DNA from: Jiella flava | GTDB lineage: Bacteria; Pseudomonadota; Alphaproteobacteria; Rhizobiales; Rhizobiaceae | Assembly: GCF_017349315.1 (NCBI RefSeq) | Contig: NZ_JAFMPP010000011.1 | Location: forward strand, 1 to 64,000 | Direction of reading: 5' to 3' | Length of the DNA stretch: 64,000 nt | Shown: positions 8,072 through 17,740 of the stretch, in pieces | Layout: every line of letters starts with the position of its first letter | How positions within the stretch are numbered: the stretch's first letter is position 1 | Notes under the pieces: generated by a model | Databases searched by the model: none | The model's input: only the letters and a program-made list of their open reading frames with translations | Told to the model about the DNA's origin: nothing | Made by a program: the position numbers and the translations under genes

Positions 8072-9325
8072 TTATTGCGCCGGCTCGCCCTGCGCTTCCA
8101 GCCAACGCTGGTCGATCGCCGGCAGCGGGTCGTCGTCGATCGTCGCTTCGAACGCTCTCAGGCGCTTATAGATCGACATCAGCTCGACCACCGTTGTCCA
8201 GGAATTGATCAGATATTGGAATGAGGAGCTGACTTGCTCGAAGGCGTTGACGATCTGCCGCCACAGGCCAAAGGTGATGGCCCCCGCGACGATCGTCGGC
8301 CCAAGCAGGAGCGAGGAGAAGACCGCATCCGCCTGGAGGTAGCCGTAACGGGCGACGTTGAAATAGGCGTAGTGGAAATAGAGCCGGAAATAGTTTCGCC
8401 GGACATTGGAAAAGAGCTGCGAGAGCGTCGCCGGCTTGGCGTGATCGGTCGAGTCTTCGCCATAGACCAGCTCTTTGCGATAGGCGGCCTCGACCCGCTG
8501 GTTCCTGAACTCCAGGCCCGGCAGCTTGATGCCTGCGATCGCCAGCAGGGCCGTGCCGAAGCTCGCCCACAACAGCGCGGCAAAGACCAGCGAATAGGGA
8601 ATCTTGCCGACCAGCGGCAATTCCGTGACATGCACCGAAAGGGCGAGGAGGACCGGGAGAAAGGCGATCAGCGTCATCACCGACTGGACGAAGCTGGTGC
8701 CGAGATCCTCGGTGGTCGCCGCGAAGCGCATCGTGTCTTCCTGGACGCGCTGGGAGGCGCCTTCGATCAGCCGCAGCTTCGGCCAGTGATCGGTGTAGTA
8801 GTCGTTCATCGCGGTGCGCCAGCGGAAGACGTAATGACTGACGAAGAAGTCGACCAGCACCGACACGGTCATGCCGACCAGTGCCAAACCCGCAAACACC
8901 CCAAGCTCATGATAAAACTGCGCGAGCGTCACGGCCCGCGTCTTGGTCATCGCGGCTTGCAGCAGATCGTAGAAGGGATTGTACCAAGCGTTGATGGCGA
9001 CCGTCACTTGAACCTGGAAATAGATCGAGAACAGGATCAAGGCGGAGCCGAGCACCGACCATTTGAGCCAAGGATGGGGCGCGTAGAACCGCCAGAACAG
9101 GTAGAACAGCCCCGCAAAGACGGCGTAATAGATGTAGAACCAGAGGAATGGCGCCGTTAAAAACACCATGATGCCGATGACCGGCCGGGCGCCGGCAGGG
9201 TTGACGAAGCCGAGCGCCGCTCCGATTGCTTCCCCGAGGGTGTACCAGCCGGCGATAGCGATACCGGTCCAGATCAGGACCGAAATGAAAAACAGCTTCG
9301 GCTTGGGGAAGAACGAGACGAACAT
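8072..9325 (-). CDS. bacA: SbmA/BacA-family peptide antibiotic transporter
   Basis: This 417-residue inner-membrane protein matches SbmA/BacA, which imports antimicrobial peptides such as proline-rich peptides and bleomycin and is needed for persistence of rhizobia and Brucella in hosts. It begins [13 protein letters not shown] and has about six to seven membrane segments. The W...[17 protein letters not shown] segment and the later [16 protein letters not shown]-like region are typical of the family. No nucleotide-binding domain is present, as expected. A GGAGAAAACCTCC stretch precedes the ATG. It stands alone between alkB and coaA. Confidence 0.93.
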   Translation of the reverse strand: MFVSFFPKPKLFFISVLIWTGIAIAGWYTLGEAIGAALGFVNPAGARPVIGIMVFLTAPFLWFYIYYAVFAGLFYLFWRFYAPHPWLKWSVLGSALILFSIYFQVQVTVAINAWYNPFYDLLQAAMTKTRAVTLAQFYHELGVFAGLALVGMTVSVLVDFFVSHYVFRWRTAMNDYYTDHWPKLRLIEGASQRVQEDTMRFAATTEDLGTSFVQSVMTLIAFLPVLLALSVHVTELPLVGKIPYSLVFAALLWASFGTALLAIAGIKLPGLEFRNQRVEAAYRKELVYGEDSTDHAKPATLSQLFSNVRRNYFRLYFHYAYFNVARYGYLQADAVFSSLLLGPTIVAGAITFGLWRQIVNAFEQVSSSFQYLINSWTTVVELMSIYKRLRAFEATIDDDPLPAIDQRWLEAQGEPAQ

Positions 9326-9489
9326 GACGGAGGTTTTCTCCTGAAAACGGTCGGGCCAGCGATGTGGCCGGCGACGACGGTTCGGCCGTCGCCTCGGGAC
9401 TGACGATCCTCTCTACGCGGGCGATGGCGCGCAATGCTTGTGAAATCTTGGTCATGTGCGCCGGCGCGCCAGAGCGAAATGTCGCTCCG

Positions 9490-9526
9490 GCTGTAGGCCG
9501 TCCGGCCGCGACAGCCGGCCTACAGC
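9490..9526 (-). terminator. Hairpin overlapping the coaA stop codon
   Basis: An 11-bp perfect stem, GCTGTAGGCCG (9490-9500) with CGGCCTACAGC (9516-9526), covers the coaA stop codon at 9520-9522. There is no T-run beyond it on the minus strand, so it may act with Rho or as an mRNA 3' end stabiliser rather than as an intrinsic terminator. Confidence 0.5.
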
Positions 9527-10479
9527 TTTCGCAATGCCACTTGGTCGATCAGATGATCGGAGCTTTTGCGCAGGATCAGATCGGCGCGGGGCCGGGTCGG
9601 CAGGATGTTCTCGTGGAGATTCTTGGCGTTGATCGCGGCCCACAGATCTTCGGCGATCGCCACGGCTTCGGCCTCGGAGACCTTGGAATAGCGGTGAAAG
9701 AACGAGCCCGCCTCGCGGAAGGCGGTTTCCCGAAGGCTCATGAAGCGTTCGATATACCAGCGCCGGATGTCGTTTTCCTCGGCGTCGATATAGATCGAGA
9801 TGTCGAAAAAATCCGAGACGAACGGGATGGCGTTGCCGTCCTTCGGCATCTCGCGTACCTGCAGGACGTTCAGCCCCTCGAAGATCAGGATGTCCGGCCG
9901 GTCGACAACGACGGTTTTGCCGGGCATCACGTCATAGACGAAATGCGAATAGACCGGCGCCTCGACCTTGGCCCGCCCGGCCTTGATGTCGGACAAAAAG
10001 CGCAAGATCTTGCCGACGTCGTAGCTTTCAGGAAAGCCTTTTCGGCGCATCAGCCCGTCGGCTTCGAGGACGGCGTTGGGATAGAGAAAGCCGTCGGTGG
10101 TGACGAGATCGACCTTCGGCGAGGACGGCCAGCGGGCGAGCAGCTCCTTCAAGATGCGCGCCGTCGTCGACTTGCCGACCGCCACCGAGCCGGCGATGCC
10201 GATGATGAACGGTGTCTTCTGCCCCGCCCCATTGCCGGAGAGGAAGCGCTGGCGCTGGCGGAACAGCAGCTGCGAGGACTCCACATGGGCGGAGATCAGC
10301 CGCGAGACGGCGAGGTAGATGCGCGCGACCTCGTCGAGGTCGATCGGATCGCCGAGGGAGCGCAGGCGCGCGACTTCGTCCTCGGTCAGGGTCAGCGGCG
10401 TGTCGGCGCGAAATCTTGCCCATTCGGCCGCCGAAAAAACCCGGTAGGGCGAATATTTCACCGGCGCGAGTTGGTCCAT
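9520..10479 (-). CDS. coaA: Type I pantothenate kinase
   Basis: This 319-residue kinase performs the first step of coenzyme A synthesis, phosphorylating pantothenate. The P-loop G97-SVAVGKS-T105 and the [15 protein letters not shown] segment are diagnostic of bacterial type I CoaA, as is the [10 protein letters not shown] region. The length is typical (316 in E. coli). It overlaps the stop of hisE by one base and follows hisF and hisE in the same direction. The hisF-hisE-coaA order is common in rhizobia. Confidence 0.97.
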   Translation of the reverse strand: MDQLAPVKYSPYRVFSAAEWARFRADTPLTLTEDEVARLRSLGDPIDLDEVARIYLAVSRLISAHVESSQLLFRQRQRFLSGNGAGQKTPFIIGIAGSVAVGKSTTARILKELLARWPSSPKVDLVTTDGFLYPNAVLEADGLMRRKGFPESYDVGKILRFLSDIKAGRAKVEAPVYSHFVYDVMPGKTVVVDRPDILIFEGLNVLQVREMPKDGNAIPFVSDFFDISIYIDAEENDIRRWYIERFMSLRETAFREAGSFFHRYSKVSEAEAVAIAEDLWAAINAKNLHENILPTRPRADLILRKSSDHLIDQVALRKL

Positions 10480-10811
10480 CAGTCGCCTGCCTGTTTCGGC
10501 CGGCCGGCTTTTTCTTCAAGGCCGGTCTGCGCCGTGCGGCGGGCGAGCTCGGCCATCACGGCAGACAGCGGCACCTGCTTGAGATGCAGCAGCACGAGGA
10601 GGTGATACAGGAGATCGGCGCTCTCGGAGGTCAGCCGCGCCGCGTCTTCGCTGGTGGCGGCGATGATCGTCTCCACCGCCTCTTCGCCGAGCTTTTTGGC
10701 GGTGTGGCCGATGCCCTTACGCATCAAGGTCGCGGTGTAGGAGGCGGCGTCACCGGAGCGGCTGCGTGCCGCGACGATCGTCTCGAGATCCTCCAGAGTA
10801 AAATCACTCAT
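10479..10811 (-). CDS. hisE: Phosphoribosyl-ATP pyrophosphatase
   Basis: This 110-residue protein catalyses the second step of histidine synthesis, hydrolysing phosphoribosyl-ATP to phosphoribosyl-AMP. It has the all-alpha MazG-like fold signature [14 protein letters not shown] and [13 protein letters not shown]. The ATG at 10811 gives the usual start [10 protein letters not shown] with an AAGGG ribosome site; an in-frame upstream ATG would add ten unrelated residues. It is separate from hisI, as in other alphaproteobacteria. Confidence 0.96.
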   Translation of the reverse strand: MSDFTLEDLETIVAARSRSGDAASYTATLMRKGIGHTAKKLGEEAVETIIAATSEDAARLTSESADLLYHLLVLLHLKQVPLSAVMAELARRTAQTGLEEKAGRPKQAGD

Positions 10812-10850
10812 GTCTGCCCTTTCCCCATGCACCAGCCGCAATGCCAGACC

Positions 10851-11636
10851 TCACCGGGTCTTGTCGAGGCGCATCGGAATCCCCGCGGCGACCATATGGG
10901 CCTTCGCTTCGGCGATGGTGTGGGTTTGAAAGTGGAAGATCGAGGCGGCGAGAACCGCGGCGGCATGGCCGTCGCGCACGCCCGCGACCAGATGATCCAG
11001 CGTGCCGACGCCGCCCGAGGCGATCACCGGCACATGGACGGCATCGGCGACGGCGCGGGTCAATTCGATGTCGAAGCCGGCCTTGGTGCCGTCCCGGTCC
11101 ATCGAGGTCAAAAGGATTTCACCGGCACCGTTGTCGACCACTTTTCGCGCAAAGTCGACGGCGTCGATGCCCGTCGCCTGGCGGCCGCCATGGGTAAAGA
11201 TTTCCCAGCGCGGTGCGGCGCCGTCTTCGCTCACCCGCCGCGCGTCGATGGCGACGACGACGCATTGATCGCCGAACTTGTCGGCGGCCTCGGCGACGAA
11301 GTCCGGTCGTTTGACCGCCGCGGTGTTGATCGACACCTTGTCGGCGCCGGCGAGCAGCAGCTTGCGCACGTCGTCGACCGTGCGCACCCCGCCGCCGACG
11401 GTGACCGGCATGAAACATTGCTCGGCGGTTTGAGCGACCACGTCGAAAATCGTCTCGCGATCGTCGGAGGAGGCGGTGATGTCGAGGAAGCAGAGCTCGT
11501 CCGCCCCCGCCGCATCATAGGCCCGTGCCGCTTCGACCGGATCGCCGGCATCGCGCAGGCCCTCGAAATTGACGCCCTTGACCACACGGCCGTCCTTGAC
11601 GTCGAGGCAGGGGATAATGCGGGCTTTCAGGGTCAT
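10851..11636 (-). CDS. hisF: Imidazole glycerol phosphate synthase subunit HisF
   Basis: This 261-residue (beta-alpha)8 barrel cyclase works with HisH to make imidazole glycerol phosphate and AICAR. The catalytic aspartates lie in [17 protein letters not shown] (D11) and VVVAIDARR. The phosphate-binding loops GGGVRT and ASGGVG are present. The length is as expected. hisH, hisA and hisB, usually just upstream, are absent; a DUF3800 gene in the opposite orientation takes their place. Confidence 0.97.
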   Translation of the reverse strand: MTLKARIIPCLDVKDGRVVKGVNFEGLRDAGDPVEAARAYDAAGADELCFLDITASSDDRETIFDVVAQTAEQCFMPVTVGGGVRTVDDVRKLLLAGADKVSINTAAVKRPDFVAEAADKFGDQCVVVAIDARRVSEDGAAPRWEIFTHGGRQATGIDAVDFARKVVDNGAGEILLTSMDRDGTKAGFDIELTRAVADAVHVPVIASGGVGTLDHLVAGVRDGHAAAVLAASIFHFQTHTIAEAKAHMVAAGIPMRLDKTR

Positions 11637-11684
11637 GGAGTCTACGATACGTTGTTCAAAGCTGTCTGATGCAGAGTTTTGATC

Positions 11685-12491
11685 GTGGCCTCACCGGCGT
11701 TCTCGGATTTCGTCTTTTATGCCGACGAGAGCGGTGATCATTCCCTTGCATCCCTCGATGCGGCCTATCCGATCTTCTGTTTAACGCTCTGCGTGTTCGA
11801 GAAGAAGGCCTATGCGCGATCTGTCGTACCGGCGTTTCAGGCGCTGAAGTTCAGATATTTTGGTCATGATACGGTGGTTCTGCATGAGCGCGAACTTCGC
11901 AAGCAGATCAACGACTTTCATATCCTGACCGACAGAGGTCTGCGGGAGAGTTTCACCACCGATCTCACTGCCGTGATGAAAGACGCTCGCTTTCGGATTA
12001 TCGCATGTGTCATCGAAAAACGGCGGATCAGCGCGGATCTCTTTCCTGAGCACCCCTATCACATATCTCTCAAGATCTGTCTGGAATGCGCTTACCACTT
12101 TCTTCGTAACAAAGGCCAGGTTGATCGGATCACCCATTTCATCTTCGAGCGCCGAGGTCCCAAAGAGGATAAGGAGCTGGAGTTGGAATTTTTGCGGATC
12201 GCGGCCGGACAGAATGACCTTGGACGCCGTCTTGACAATTTTCGGCTCGTGCTCGCCGACAAGAAGATCAATTCGACGGGCATGCAGGTCGCTGATCTCG
12301 TTGCGAGACCGATTGGGCTCCACATTCTGCGGCCCGCGCAGCCCAATCGCGCTTTTTCGGCGGTTTCGGCGAAGTACTTCGGTGTCCGAGTTGCCGCCTA
12401 TGCGAAACGCGGCATTCACGTTCTAAAAAGCGAAAGGCCTCGGATCACTCCAAGGCCTGACGCCGACCGGGAACCCCCAATCCATTTGTAG
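11685..12491 (+). CDS. DUF3800 domain protein
   Basis: This 268-residue protein shows the DUF3800 pattern: an N-terminal FYADESGDH motif, a central [10 protein letters not shown] strand and a C-terminal [13 protein letters not shown] motif. The family has an RNase H-like fold and acidic residues, and it is often found near mobile or defence loci; its activity is not established. Base composition is visibly less G+C-rich than the flanking his and dnaQ genes, which suggests transfer. I preferred the GTG at 11685, spaced about 8 bases from AGAG; the TTG at 11679 is the alternative. A 20-bp palindrome lies just downstream. It interrupts a region where related genomes carry his genes. Confidence 0.85.
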   Translation: MASPAFSDFVFYADESGDHSLASLDAAYPIFCLTLCVFEKKAYARSVVPAFQALKFRYFGHDTVVLHERELRKQINDFHILTDRGLRESFTTDLTAVMKDARFRIIACVIEKRRISADLFPEHPYHISLKICLECAYHFLRNKGQVDRITHFIFERRGPKEDKELELEFLRIAAGQNDLGRRLDNFRLVLADKKINSTGMQVADLVARPIGLHILRPAQPNRAFSAVSAKYFGVRVAAYAKRGIHVLKSERPRITPRPDADREPPIHL

Positions 12492-12872
12492 AAAAAATAG
12501 GAACATATGCCAAATAGTCAACAAATTTGTTGACTTGTAGAAAAAACTGAGTCCGCAGAATCACTTAGCGATCGCGCGTGCAAACTTGCGACAGCCACGT
12601 TGCGCTAGAGTGATTCGCCGGCATCGATATTCGAGGTGGCCATCGTCCGATAGAGATCGGCCAGGCGGAGCCTGATCCCGAGGCCGGCGAGGTCGACGAT
12701 GCTGTCCTGTCCGACGATCATCTCGGCTTGCCATGTGCGGCCTGTGGCTCGGCGGTCCTTGGCACGACCATAGCCGATCGCGATGGGCTGTGGAATGAGA
12801 GGGCAACCGGGCGTCGCGGCTTGCCCCGCGGTTTGGCTTTTGCGACGGAGAAACCCAGCGAGGAGAGCCACC
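12492..12872. other. AT-richer gap between the DUF3800 gene and dnaQ
   Basis: This 381-bp region begins with an AT-rich stretch containing a perfect 20-bp palindrome, then returns to high G+C. A minus-strand open frame of about 60 codons ending at 12605 (C-terminus SNIDAGESL) is not recognised. The dnaQ ribosome site AGGAGAG is at its end. Confidence 0.5.
12516..12535. repeat. Perfect 20-bp palindrome after the DUF3800 gene
   Basis: AGTCAACAAATTTGTTGACT reads identically on both strands and sits 25 bp after the DUF3800 stop in AT-rich sequence. It could be an operator, a recombination site or a short hairpin. No T-run follows, so an intrinsic terminator is less likely. Confidence 0.6.
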
Positions 12873-13619
12873 ATGCGCGAGATCGTCTTCGATACGGAAA
12901 CCACCGGCCTCGATCCGAGCGTCGAGCGGGTGATTGAGATCGGCGGCGTCGAATTGTGGAACCACATTCCGACCGGCCGCGAATATCACGTCTTCATCCG
13001 GCCGGACGGGCGCAAGGTCGATCCGGCGGCCTTCGACGTGCACGGCATTTCCGACGCGTTTCTGGCCGACAAGCCGCTGTTTTCCGAGGTGATCGACGAG
13101 TTTCTGGCGTTTTTTTCCGAAGGCCGGCTGATCGCCCATAACGCCGCCTTCGATATTCGCTTCTTGAATGCCGAACTCGGCCGTCTGGGTCATCCGCCGA
13201 TCGAGCCCGAGCGGGTGGTCGATACGCTGCCGATGGCGCGGCGGAAATTCCCGATGGCGCCGGCGACCCTCGACGCGCTCTGCTCGCGCTTTTCGATCGA
13301 TACCTCGCGCAGAGACAAGCACGGCGCCTTGCTCGATTCACAGCTTCTCGCCGAGGTCTATATCGAGTTGATCGGCGGCCGGCAGGCGGCGCTCGGCCTG
13401 GTCTTTGGCGGGGACGAGCAGGATGGCATGGGCGAGGGCGCGAACGGGCAACGCCGGATCGCCGCGCGCCCGGTGCCTTTGACGCCGCGATTGACGGCGG
13501 ACGAGCGCGCCCGTCATCTGGCCTTCGTCGAGAGCCTTGGCGAGGAGGCGATCTGGCGGCGCTACTTGCCGGCGTCTGCCGCCGAAGCCGACGCCAAAAC
13601 CGAGGCCGGCGGTGTGTAG
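12873..13619 (+). CDS. dnaQ: DNA polymerase III epsilon subunit (3'-5' exonuclease)
   Basis: This 248-residue proofreading exonuclease has the DEDDh motifs: D7 and E9 in VFDTETTGLDP (Exo I), HNAAFDIRFLN (Exo II) and KHGALLDSQLLAEVY (Exo III, with the catalytic histidine). The C-terminal tail of about 70 residues would bind the alpha subunit. I chose the ATG at 12873 because AGGAGAG precedes it and it gives the usual MREIVFDTETTG start. Its last 58 bp overlap the 3' end of the convergent peroxidase gene. Confidence 0.96.
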   Translation: MREIVFDTETTGLDPSVERVIEIGGVELWNHIPTGREYHVFIRPDGRKVDPAAFDVHGISDAFLADKPLFSEVIDEFLAFFSEGRLIAHNAAFDIRFLNAELGRLGHPPIEPERVVDTLPMARRKFPMAPATLDALCSRFSIDTSRRDKHGALLDSQLLAEVYIELIGGRQAALGLVFGGDEQDGMGEGANGQRRIAARPVPLTPRLTADERARHLAFVESLGEEAIWRRYLPASAAEADAKTEAGGV

Positions 13620-14944
13620 CCGTCGGTCAGCGTTTTCAAAAAAGCGACGACATCGGCGATTTCGGCATCGTTGAGCGCCGGCTTGTCGCTGCGTTTGGCA
13701 TTGAGCGGCGGATCGATGCGGTCGAGATTCGGCCAGTATTTTCGCGGCAGGTCGTTATAGAGCGCGAGCTTGCCGTCCGGGCCTTTCGGGTAGATCTTTT
13801 CCGGTCTCGTCTCGCGGTCCATGTAGAAGCGCACCACGTCGGTCAGATTGTCGTAGATCCCGTTGTGGAAGAACACCGGGCGGGTGGCGACATTGCGCAG
13901 CGTCGGTGTCTTGAACAGCCCGCAATTGGCCACCTGCTGGGCATAGGCATCGTGGCGCGACGGGCCGCAAATGCCAAGATCGTAATAGGCGGGATCGGCA
14001 TTGGCCGGAATCTTCGGATTGCGCGGCAGGCCCAGCGCTTCATACTCGTAGTCGGTGAAGACCGGCATCGTGCCGTCTTTCCCCATCGTATCGAGATGGC
14101 AGGCGGCGCAATCACCCTTCTTTTCGTCGTCGAAAAGCTTCAAGCCTCGCGCTTCCTGGGGCGACAGTTTCACCTTCCCGCGCAGATAGGCATCATATTT
14201 GCTGGTGAAGGGATGGAAGCTCGTGTCCTCGAACTCATAGCGGGCAAAGGCGAATTCCGCTTCGGCGAACGCCCGCCCGGGATCTTTGAAGACGTTTGAG
14301 CCGAACAGTTGCTCGAAGGTCTTGGCATAGGGCCGCGCCTTGAGGCGCGTCAGGAAATCGGCCTTGGTTGCGTTCGCCATCTCGTTTGGCGCCAGCAGCG
14401 GCCCGGCCGGCTGCTCCTGCAGCGTGTCGGCCCGGCCATCCCAGAAGAAGCCGCCCTGCGGCACCTGATCGGCGGCGTTGGAGTTCGCCTTGCCGCCGGC
14501 GGTGGGGGTTCCGGAAAGCGGGCCGACGAGTGGCGTCGCCGGCTTGTCGGTGGGAGCCGCAACGACCGTGGCCGGTCCCTCGATTTCTCCGGCGGGCTCC
14601 GGTCCGATCGAAAAGGGTGGCGTCAGGTTCATGTAGGTGAGCGACGGGATGGTTCGCGTCCCGGCGCGGTCAAGATGGGCACCGCCGATGAAGACGGGGC
14701 TTTTCCCCGACGGGCCGTAATGATTGGCCGGGTCGTGGCAGCTGGAACAGGCGAGCTTGCCGGAGCCGGACAGGGCGGTATCGAAGAACATCTGGCGTCC
14801 GAGAAGAGCGACGGCGCCGAGGGTGTCGGCGCCGTCGCCCGTCACCCCTTTCACCGGCGCCGCGTGGCCGAGGGACATCCCCGTCGCTGCGACCCCGACA
14901 AAGACGGCTCCTGCGACCGCGACGGCGGTGAAAAGGCGGTTCAT
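13562..14944 (-). CDS. Di-haem cytochrome c peroxidase family protein
   Basis: This 460-residue exported protein has a signal peptide (cleavage near GHAAP, about 29) and two CXXCH haem c sites: C66-H70 (CSSCH) and CAACH near 280. The family (CcpA/MauG/BthA-like) reduces peroxides or oxidises protein substrates in the periplasm. About 120 residues between the first haem and the GGFFWDGRADTLQEQ motif are rich in Ala, Gly and Pro, longer than in classic peroxidases. It lies 17 bp downstream of the phosphoesterase gene on the same strand, so the two form an operon. The stop lies within dnaQ on the other strand. Confidence 0.9.
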   Translation of the reverse strand: MNRLFTAVAVAGAVFVGVAATGMSLGHAAPVKGVTGDGADTLGAVALLGRQMFFDTALSGSGKLACSSCHDPANHYGPSGKSPVFIGGAHLDRAGTRTIPSLTYMNLTPPFSIGPEPAGEIEGPATVVAAPTDKPATPLVGPLSGTPTAGGKANSNAADQVPQGGFFWDGRADTLQEQPAGPLLAPNEMANATKADFLTRLKARPYAKTFEQLFGSNVFKDPGRAFAEAEFAFARYEFEDTSFHPFTSKYDAYLRGKVKLSPQEARGLKLFDDEKKGDCAACHLDTMGKDGTMPVFTDYEYEALGLPRNPKIPANADPAYYDLGICGPSRHDAYAQQVANCGLFKTPTLRNVATRPVFFHNGIYDNLTDVVRFYMDRETRPEKIYPKGPDGKLALYNDLPRKYWPNLDRIDPPLNAKRSDKPALNDAEIADVVAFLKTLTDGYTPPASVLASASAADAGK

Positions 14945-14961
14945 GGGAAGCGCTCCCTCGC

Positions 14962-16608
14962 TTAATGCTTGATTTCACCGGTTTCCGCATCGAGCACCAG
15001 TTTGGCCTGGCGCGGGTGAGACCAGTCGAACATCGCATCGAGCGATCCGGCGGTGGCGTCGAACGAGCCCTGGCCGATGCGCTGACCGCCGAGCCAGTTG
15101 TCCTCGACGAACCGGATCACCGACGATTGGTCGGTCAGGGTGTGGTCGACGAAATTCTTCTTGGCGTAGGGCGAGATGGCGAGAAGCGGCAACCGTGGAC
15201 CGGGCCCGCAGCGTCCGTTCGCCGGCTCGCCGCTCACGCCCGGCAAGGGGGTGCCGGCGCCGCAACGATCGCCATTCAGGACGTCAAAGCCCTTGGCGTC
15301 GGATGAATTCGTCACCCGCGCATGGGCGTGGTCGTACCAGCCATCGGAGTCGTCCCAAAGCACCAGAACTGCCGTGTCCTTCCAGAACGGCGAGGCCTGA
15401 AGCGCGTTGACGACCGTGACGACGAAGGTCTGCTCGTCCAGCGGATCGGAATAGCCGGCGTGGCCGTCCTGATATCCGGCCGCTTTGAGAAAGCTGACGG
15501 CCGGAAGATTGCCGGCTTTCAGCGCGGCGTAAAAGTCCGTCATGTCGTACTGATGGTTGGCGCCGCCGTCGTCGCCGGTGCCGATCGAGGCCACCGATTT
15601 CGGCCGCACATGGGTCGGATTGGCCGTCGATGCGAAGTACTGGAAAGGTTGATGATGGGGGATGTAGTCGACTTCGGCGACCTTGGTGACATCGGACAGG
15701 GTCGAGCGTTTGCAGCCGGTGGTGCCATTCGCATTGGTGATGGCAAGATCGAAGCCGCCTTCGAACCAGCCCCAGCTGATATGATGCTGGTTGAGCAGAT
15801 CGCCGATGTTGCGGCCATACATCGCCACAGTCCCGCCGGGCTTGGAGCAGACGTCGCCGGTCGGATCGGAATCGCCGATCATCGTCCAACCGCCGTTGCC
15901 ATCCGGAATTTCGTGGCCACGGTCGTAGCTGCCGTCCTTGCCGGTCGTAAACCCGGGCAGCGGCATCGCGCCGTTGGTCTGGCCGGCAATCAGGTTGATC
16001 GCGCCGGGGGTCGACGGTCCGTAGGTCGTTCCGAAGGAATTGTCGCTCATGGCAAAGTTTTGGGCATAGTTCCACAGCGCAGTCACGGTGTTGCCGTCGT
16101 AGTAGCCCATCACTTGGCCCTTGGTGCCGAAGCTTCCGGCGCCGCCTTTCGAGCCGCGGCCGGTCTCGAGCGGAAAGAGATCCATTTTGAAGTCGTCGAA
16201 GGCGGCCTGTTCAGGGGCGTAGGCGTGGTTCTGGTCGGCCGTCGCCGCCTGGCTGCGGTCGAGACGGAACGGCAGTGAAGCATCCTTGCCGTTCTTGACG
16301 TTGGTCTTGTTGGGATTTGTTGTGATCAGATCGGCGTGCTCGAGCGTGTCGACGGTGTCGTTGCCGGGCAGGCCGGGCGTTGCCTTCGCTGCCGTAAAGG
16401 GCGGCTCACCCGCGGGGTTTGCCGCGTGCGGGTAGGTGGCGAAATAATGGTCGAAAGAGACGTTTTCCTGGAAGACGACCACGAGATGCTTGATCGGCGT
16501 CCTCGTCGCCGGCCCGTCTGTCTTGGGCGCCGCAGAAGCGCTGGCGGCGAGGCCGAGAGCAGCGACACTCGACAGGAGGATGGCGGCGGCGGAGGATTGG
16601 CAAGCCAT
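14962..16608 (-). CDS. Secreted phosphoesterase (AcpA / phospholipase C family)
   Basis: This 548-residue protein has a signal peptide ending near ASASAAP (about 27). The metal-site segment KHLVVVFQENVSFDHYF (E48, N49) corresponds to the MMENRSFDHYFG motif of the phosphoesterase family (PF04185), which includes acid phosphatase A and non-haemolytic phospholipase C. Later segments, including YDMTDFYAALKAGNLPAVSF, LWDDSDGWYDH and GPGPRLPLLAISPYA, carry the other ligands. It probably releases phosphate from periplasmic esters. I chose the ATG at 16608, which follows AAGGAAG. Substrate class cannot be decided from sequence. Confidence 0.92.
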   Translation of the reverse strand: MACQSSAAAILLSSVAALGLAASASAAPKTDGPATRTPIKHLVVVFQENVSFDHYFATYPHAANPAGEPPFTAAKATPGLPGNDTVDTLEHADLITTNPNKTNVKNGKDASLPFRLDRSQAATADQNHAYAPEQAAFDDFKMDLFPLETGRGSKGGAGSFGTKGQVMGYYDGNTVTALWNYAQNFAMSDNSFGTTYGPSTPGAINLIAGQTNGAMPLPGFTTGKDGSYDRGHEIPDGNGGWTMIGDSDPTGDVCSKPGGTVAMYGRNIGDLLNQHHISWGWFEGGFDLAITNANGTTGCKRSTLSDVTKVAEVDYIPHHQPFQYFASTANPTHVRPKSVASIGTGDDGGANHQYDMTDFYAALKAGNLPAVSFLKAAGYQDGHAGYSDPLDEQTFVVTVVNALQASPFWKDTAVLVLWDDSDGWYDHAHARVTNSSDAKGFDVLNGDRCGAGTPLPGVSGEPANGRCGPGPRLPLLAISPYAKKNFVDHTLTDQSSVIRFVEDNWLGGQRIGQGSFDATAGSLDAMFDWSHPRQAKLVLDAETGEIKH

Positions 16609-16816
16609 GGTGGCGCTTCCTTTTGACGTTGGGACCGGACCGGAAGGTCGACACGTCCGAAGCGTAATCACTGAACATGGCACTTGCATTTCAATGCGGG
16701 CATTATTTTAAAAGCTTTATAAACTATCAGATCGACATGCAAAAAAATCAGTCGATTCAAAGGCATTTTGCGTGTGGCCGCGAGCAAGGCCGGCTCGCCG
16801 CCCGGGATATCAGGCC

Positions 16817-16920
16817 GTTAGCGCCCTGCGTCTTATCGGACGCAGAAAGGTCGCTCTCACCCTTTGAATCGACGCATCGTGCTTTGCCGAAAATCGATTC
16901 CGATGTTCGGGCCGATGCTG
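16817..16920 (+). repeat. Intergenic mosaic repeat, copy A
   Basis: About 68 bases starting CGGACGCAGAAAGGTCGCTC at 16837 are identical to the copy at 21381 onward, and the surrounding bases are similar. The element includes a TGCGTC...GACGCA inverted repeat and ends in TTCGGGCCGATGCTG. It resembles the intergenic mosaic repeats known from rhizobial genomes. Confidence 0.85.
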
Positions 16921-16978
16921 CCGTCGTGCTTGTCTCTGCGCCCGCTGACTGGCCGCGACGCTGCGCATGAACGACAAA

Positions 16979-17004
16979 CGCCGGCGCGTTGATCCGCGCC
17001 GGCG
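16979..17004 (-). terminator. GC-rich hairpin downstream of secB
   Basis: A perfect 10-bp stem, CGCCGGCGCG (16979-16988) and CGCGCCGGCG (16995-17004), has a 6-base loop and lies 55 bp past the secB stop. On the minus strand it is followed by TTTGTCGT, a weak T-run, so it may terminate secB transcription. Confidence 0.6.
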
Positions 17005-17058
17005 CTTGTTGGTGTGGAAGAGGACCGCTTCTGGACGAGGGAACGGATCAGCCGTTGC

Positions 17059-17568
17059 TCAGGCGGTCTGCACCTGCTGACGGGCCTGCTCTTCGGCCAT
17101 CCGCTGCTGGAAAAGCTGGGCGAAGTCGATCGGGTCGATCATCAGCGGCGGGAAGCCGCCATTGCGGGTGACGTCCGCCACGACCTGCCGGGCGAAGGGG
17201 AAGAGCAGCCGCGGGCATTCGATGAACAACAGCGGCAGGAGATGCTCCTGCGGGAAGTTCTGGACGCGGAAGACGCCGCCATATTCCAGTTCCACGTGGA
17301 ACAGCATGTTGGCGCCTTCGCCGGCCTTGGCGTTCAGCGTCAGACGCACATCGTAATCGTCCTGGCCTTCGACGATCTGGTTGGCGCCGACATTGACGCC
17401 GATGTTGATCGACGGGCCCTGCGACTGGCTACGCAGAATCGCCGGCGCATTCGGGCTTTCGAAGGAGAGGTCCTTGATGTACTGGGTGAGGACGTTGAGG
17501 CTCGGCTGCGGGCCGTCTTCGCTGGCGGCCGCGCCGTTGGCACCGGTGTTTTCGTTGATCTCGGACAT
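17059..17568 (-). CDS. secB: Protein-export chaperone SecB
   Basis: This 169-residue cytosolic chaperone holds preproteins unfolded and delivers them to SecA. It shows [16 protein letters not shown], the central [37 protein letters not shown] region in parts, and the [18 protein letters not shown]-terminal motif. The ATG at 17568 gives the usual short acidic leader. It lies between fxsA and the repeat-bearing gap; fxsA is transcribed the same way 172 bp upstream. dnaQ is nearby but on the other strand. Confidence 0.97.
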   Translation of the reverse strand: MSEINENTGANGAAASEDGPQPSLNVLTQYIKDLSFESPNAPAILRSQSQGPSINIGVNVGANQIVEGQDDYDVRLTLNAKAGEGANMLFHVELEYGGVFRVQNFPQEHLLPLLFIECPRLLFPFARQVVADVTRNGGFPPLMIDPIDFAQLFQQRMAEEQARQQVQTA

Positions 17569-17740
17569 GCTCGACCTTTCTGTTCGGTTCCGATCGAGGT
17601 CGCGGCCTTCTGGCGACCCGGAGGATGTCGAGCCTGCCGAAAGAGCATGCCCGACGGAGAATTCGTCGGGGCCGAGCGCTAGCATGCAGCCATCGTGATC
17701 ACAAGGCGCGGCGCCTAGGCCGCCCGCGATCCGGCCGTCG

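Larger units (their letters stand above)
16609..17058. other. Intergenic region holding a mosaic repeat and a secB terminator
   Basis: This 450-bp gap contains AT-rich sequence next to the phosphoesterase start (about 16690-16770), which probably holds its promoter. A rhizobial mosaic repeat copy (16817-16920) and a GC hairpin (16979-17004) follow. I see no gene. Confidence 0.6.

Noticed and set aside
16681-16970. Plus-strand frame in the gap before secB
   Set aside because: It crosses the mosaic repeat and an AT-rich promoter-like stretch and lacks any conserved segment.
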